Shown piece by piece: positions 62,236 to 64,000 of a stretch of DNA of 64,000 nt. The DNA lies in assembly GCA_049802235.1 (NCBI GenBank), contig JBARMB010000105.1, positions 20,430 through 84,429 of the forward strand, in the 5' to 3' direction. The DNA is from VBDM01 sp049802235 (lineage in GTDB: Bacteria; Pseudomonadota; Gammaproteobacteria; Burkholderiales; SG8-39). A model generated the notes under the pieces. The model had not been told where the DNA came from, did no database searches, and worked only from the letters and a program-made list of their open reading frames with translations. How positions within the stretch are numbered: position 1 is the stretch's first letter; every line of letters begins with the position of its first letter. The translations under genes were made by a program, and so were the position numbers.

Positions 62236-64000
62236 CTAACCCCGGTGGATCGCGGCGACGATACGCTCGGGCGTGAGCGGCAGGTCGCGCACGCGCACGC
62301 CGAGCGCATCCTGCAGGGCGTTGGCGATCGCCGCCGCCGTCGGTCCTTGCGCGGCTTCTCCTGAACCCACGGCCGGCAGCTCCGGGTGGTCGAGCAGCTC
62401 GATCTCCACGGCCGGCACTTCGCTGAATTTCAGGATCGGGTAATCCTCCCAGCCCAGGCTGGTGATGCCGCGGGCGTCGAACTTCACCTGTTCCTTCAGC
62501 GTCCAGCTCGCCGACTGGATGGCGCCGCCCTCGATCTGGTTGATGACGCCGTCCGGGTTGATCACCAGCCCGACATCGACGGCGATCACCAGCCGCCTGA
62601 CGCGCACCTCGCGCTCGGCGTCGATTTCCGCGACCACCGCGCAGTAAGCGCCGAGGTTCTTGTATTTCGCGAATGCGATGCCGTGGCCGCGGCCTTCCCC
62701 GGGCTCCCATCTGCTCCAGCCGGCGCGCCGCGCCGCCGCCTCGATCACGGCGCGGGCACGCGCGTCTTTCAAATGCCGCAGCCGGAATGCGACCGGATCG
62801 AGATCCGCGCCGCGCGCAAGCTCATCCATGAACGACTCGATCGCAAACACGTTGGCATAGGCGCCGAGCGAGCGCAGCGCCGAGGTTCGAATCGGCATCT
62901 CGCGCACGTAGTGGTTGGCGACACGCTGGTTCGGAAATTCGTAGAGCGGAATGGCATTGCGGTCCGCCGCGCCCGCGGGAAGCGGCATGTTGATGGCGGT
63001 GGAACGATCGAACGGCCGGGCGAGATGCCAGGAGGCGAGGAGCGCCGGGCTGTCCGAGCGCCCCGGTCGATGGCTGTGGCCGTTGCTCCACAGCTCGTGC
63101 TGCCAGTCGACGATATTGCCGTCGGCGTCCAGCCTGGCCTTGAGGTCGAGAGCCATCGCCGGGCCGAACGGGGCCCAGGCGAATTCGTCGTCGCGCATCC
63201 ACTGCAGCATAACGGGGCGTCCCTGCGCGGCGCGCGCGAGCAGCGCCGCATCGAGCGCGACGTCGTCGGCGCCGTTGTGGCCGTAGCAGCCGGAGCCTTC
63301 CACGTGCCTGACGACGATCGTTTCTTCGCGCATGCCGAGTGCCAGGGCGAGATCGCGGCGCAGGTTGAAAATCCCCTGACTGTGCGTCCAGACCGCAAGA
63401 CTGTTTCCCTGCATCTGCGCGACCGCGCAGGAAGGACCGATGGAAGCATGGGAAATGTAGGGTTTGCTGTAGGAGGCCTCGATGGTCCGCGACGCGCGCG
63501 CTCCTGCCGCCGGATCGGACTTCTCGCTGATGATGCGGCTCTCGGCGACGTGCTGCCGCAGCCAGGCGTGAATGTCCTGCGGCAGCGCCAGCGCTTCTTT
63601 CCAGACGCCGGACTGGCGCAGCGCGTGCATGGCGGCGATCGCCGCTTCCTCGCGCTCGGCGAGCACGCCGACAAAGCCGCCGTCGTGCACGACCGCGAAC
63701 AAACCGGGTGTTGACCTCGCTTTGCTTTCGTCGAGCGAGGCGAGACCGGCGAATTCGTGCGGCGGGCGCACCACGCGCCCGAACAGCATTTCCGGCAGAG
63801 CCATGTCCTGGATGAATCGCGGCCGCCCGGCGATCTTGTCGGGCAGGTCGAGGCGCGGGGCCTTCGAGCCGACCGTGCGATAGTCGCGTGGCGATTTCAA
63901 CGCTGCCGTTGCGACGATCTGGCGCTCGAACAGCGCATCCTCCGCGCACTCCCAGTAGCTGGTGCTGCGATCGCCGGCGCGAACGTTTCCATCATCGACC
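62236..64000 (-). CDS. molybdopterin-binding large subunit of a xanthine dehydrogenase-family enzyme (N-terminus outside window)
   Basis: The frame is open from the stop at 62236 to the right edge, giving at least 588 residues. RFIQDMALPEMLFGRVVRPP, SYSKPYISHASIGPSCAVA, EGSGCYGHNGADDVALDAALLA, RSLGAYANVFAIESFMDELA and the C-terminal LVINPDGVINQIEGG and GSGEAAQGPTAAAIANAL match the IorB/NicB-type subunit of molybdenum hydroxylases. These hydroxylate N-heteroaromatics or aldehydes. The visible part starts after VDDGNVRAGDRSTSYWECAED, typical of the split between halves of this subunit. The small [2Fe-2S] subunit gene is probably beyond the edge. Confidence 0.88.
   Translation of the reverse strand, partial: VDDGNVRAGDRSTSYWECAEDALFERQIVATAALKSPRDYRTVGSKAPRLDLPDKIAGRPRFIQDMALPEMLFGRVVRPPHEFAGLASLDESKARSTPGLFAVVHDGGFVGVLAEREEAAIAAMHALRQSGVWKEALALPQDIHAWLRQHVAESRIISEKSDPAAGARASRTIEASYSKPYISHASIGPSCAVAQMQGNSLAVWTHSQGIFNLRRDLALALGMREETIVVRHVEGSGCYGHNGADDVALDAALLARAAQGRPVMLQWMRDDEFAWAPFGPAMALDLKARLDADGNIVDWQHELWSNGHSHRPGRSDSPALLASWHLARPFDRSTAINMPLPAGAADRNAIPLYEFPNQRVANHYVREMPIRTSALRSLGAYANVFAIESFMDELARGADLDPVAFRLRHLKDARARAVIEAAARRAGWSRWEPGEGRGHGIAFAKYKNLGAYCAVVAEIDAEREVRVRRLVIAVDVGLVINPDGVINQIEGGAIQSASWTLKEQVKFDARGITSLGWEDYPILKFSEVPAVEIELLDHPELPAVGSGEAAQGPTAAAIANALQDALGVRVRDLPLTPERIVAAIHRG

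Overview
The window is GC-rich, gene-dense DNA, most likely from the chromosome of a betaproteobacterium. Several neighbourhoods point that way: glnA - DUF4124-like protein - ntrB - ntrC, pcm-like gene - rhodanese - TolC-type protein facing waaC/waaA, a thiC with a TPP riboswitch, and LIV-type ABC transporters. This is inference from gene content; no rRNA marker is present. I recognised no tRNA, rRNA, CRISPR array or transposase.

Positions 1-24784 (+ strand) are a surface-glycan locus of tightly packed, often overlapping genes. It opens with an APH-type kinase, a split transketolase, a small methyltransferase, a zinc-type dehydrogenase, two zinc-finger sugar C-methyltransferase-like proteins, a WbuC-type cupin, a short-chain dehydrogenase, an unassigned methyltransferase-like protein and a GT2 glycosyltransferase. 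Five large membrane proteins follow. Three of them (10630-18612) are tandem paralogues of one unfamiliar architecture. A flippase-like protein, a NUDIX hydrolase and a secreted, membrane-anchored protein complete the set. Together they look like a system that makes an unusual, probably branched and methylated, sugar and transfers it outside the cytoplasmic membrane.

Positions 24884-30843 (- strand) carry the four dTDP-L-rhamnose genes rfbB, rfbA, rfbC and rfbD plus a GT2 glycosyltransferase. The set is interrupted by a four-helix-bundle gene and by a two-gene toxin-antitoxin-like module (AbiEii-type nucleotidyltransferase) with a perfect palindromic operator. waaC and waaA (+) for LPS core synthesis follow, separated by two dRS3-like repeats. 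Convergent to them are a TolC-type protein, a rhodanese and a Pcm-like methyltransferase, then a YbhGFS-like HlyD/ABC exporter with a TetR-type palindrome upstream.

Positions 39191-50710 (- strand) form one long run of 12 catabolic and transport genes. It reads, in order of transcription, LIV-type ABC transporter (binding protein, two permeases, two ATPases), an aconitase-type hydratase in two subunits, an ICL/PEP-mutase-type lyase, a dihydropyrimidinase-like amidohydrolase, a two-subunit ThDP decarboxylase and a fumarate-reductase-like flavoprotein. It looks like uptake and degradation of one unidentified organic acid or cyclic amide.

The rest is mostly housekeeping: thiC with its riboswitch and terminator, uppP, a DODA-type dioxygenase, a second rhodanese, the nitrogen-control group glnA/ntrB/ntrC with a visible NtrC site and sigma-54 promoter, malate synthase aceB, and the C-terminal part of a molybdenum hydroxylase large subunit running off the right edge. 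Short 7-8 bp tandem repeats recur between genes, several of them arranged as long inverted repeats at gene ends.
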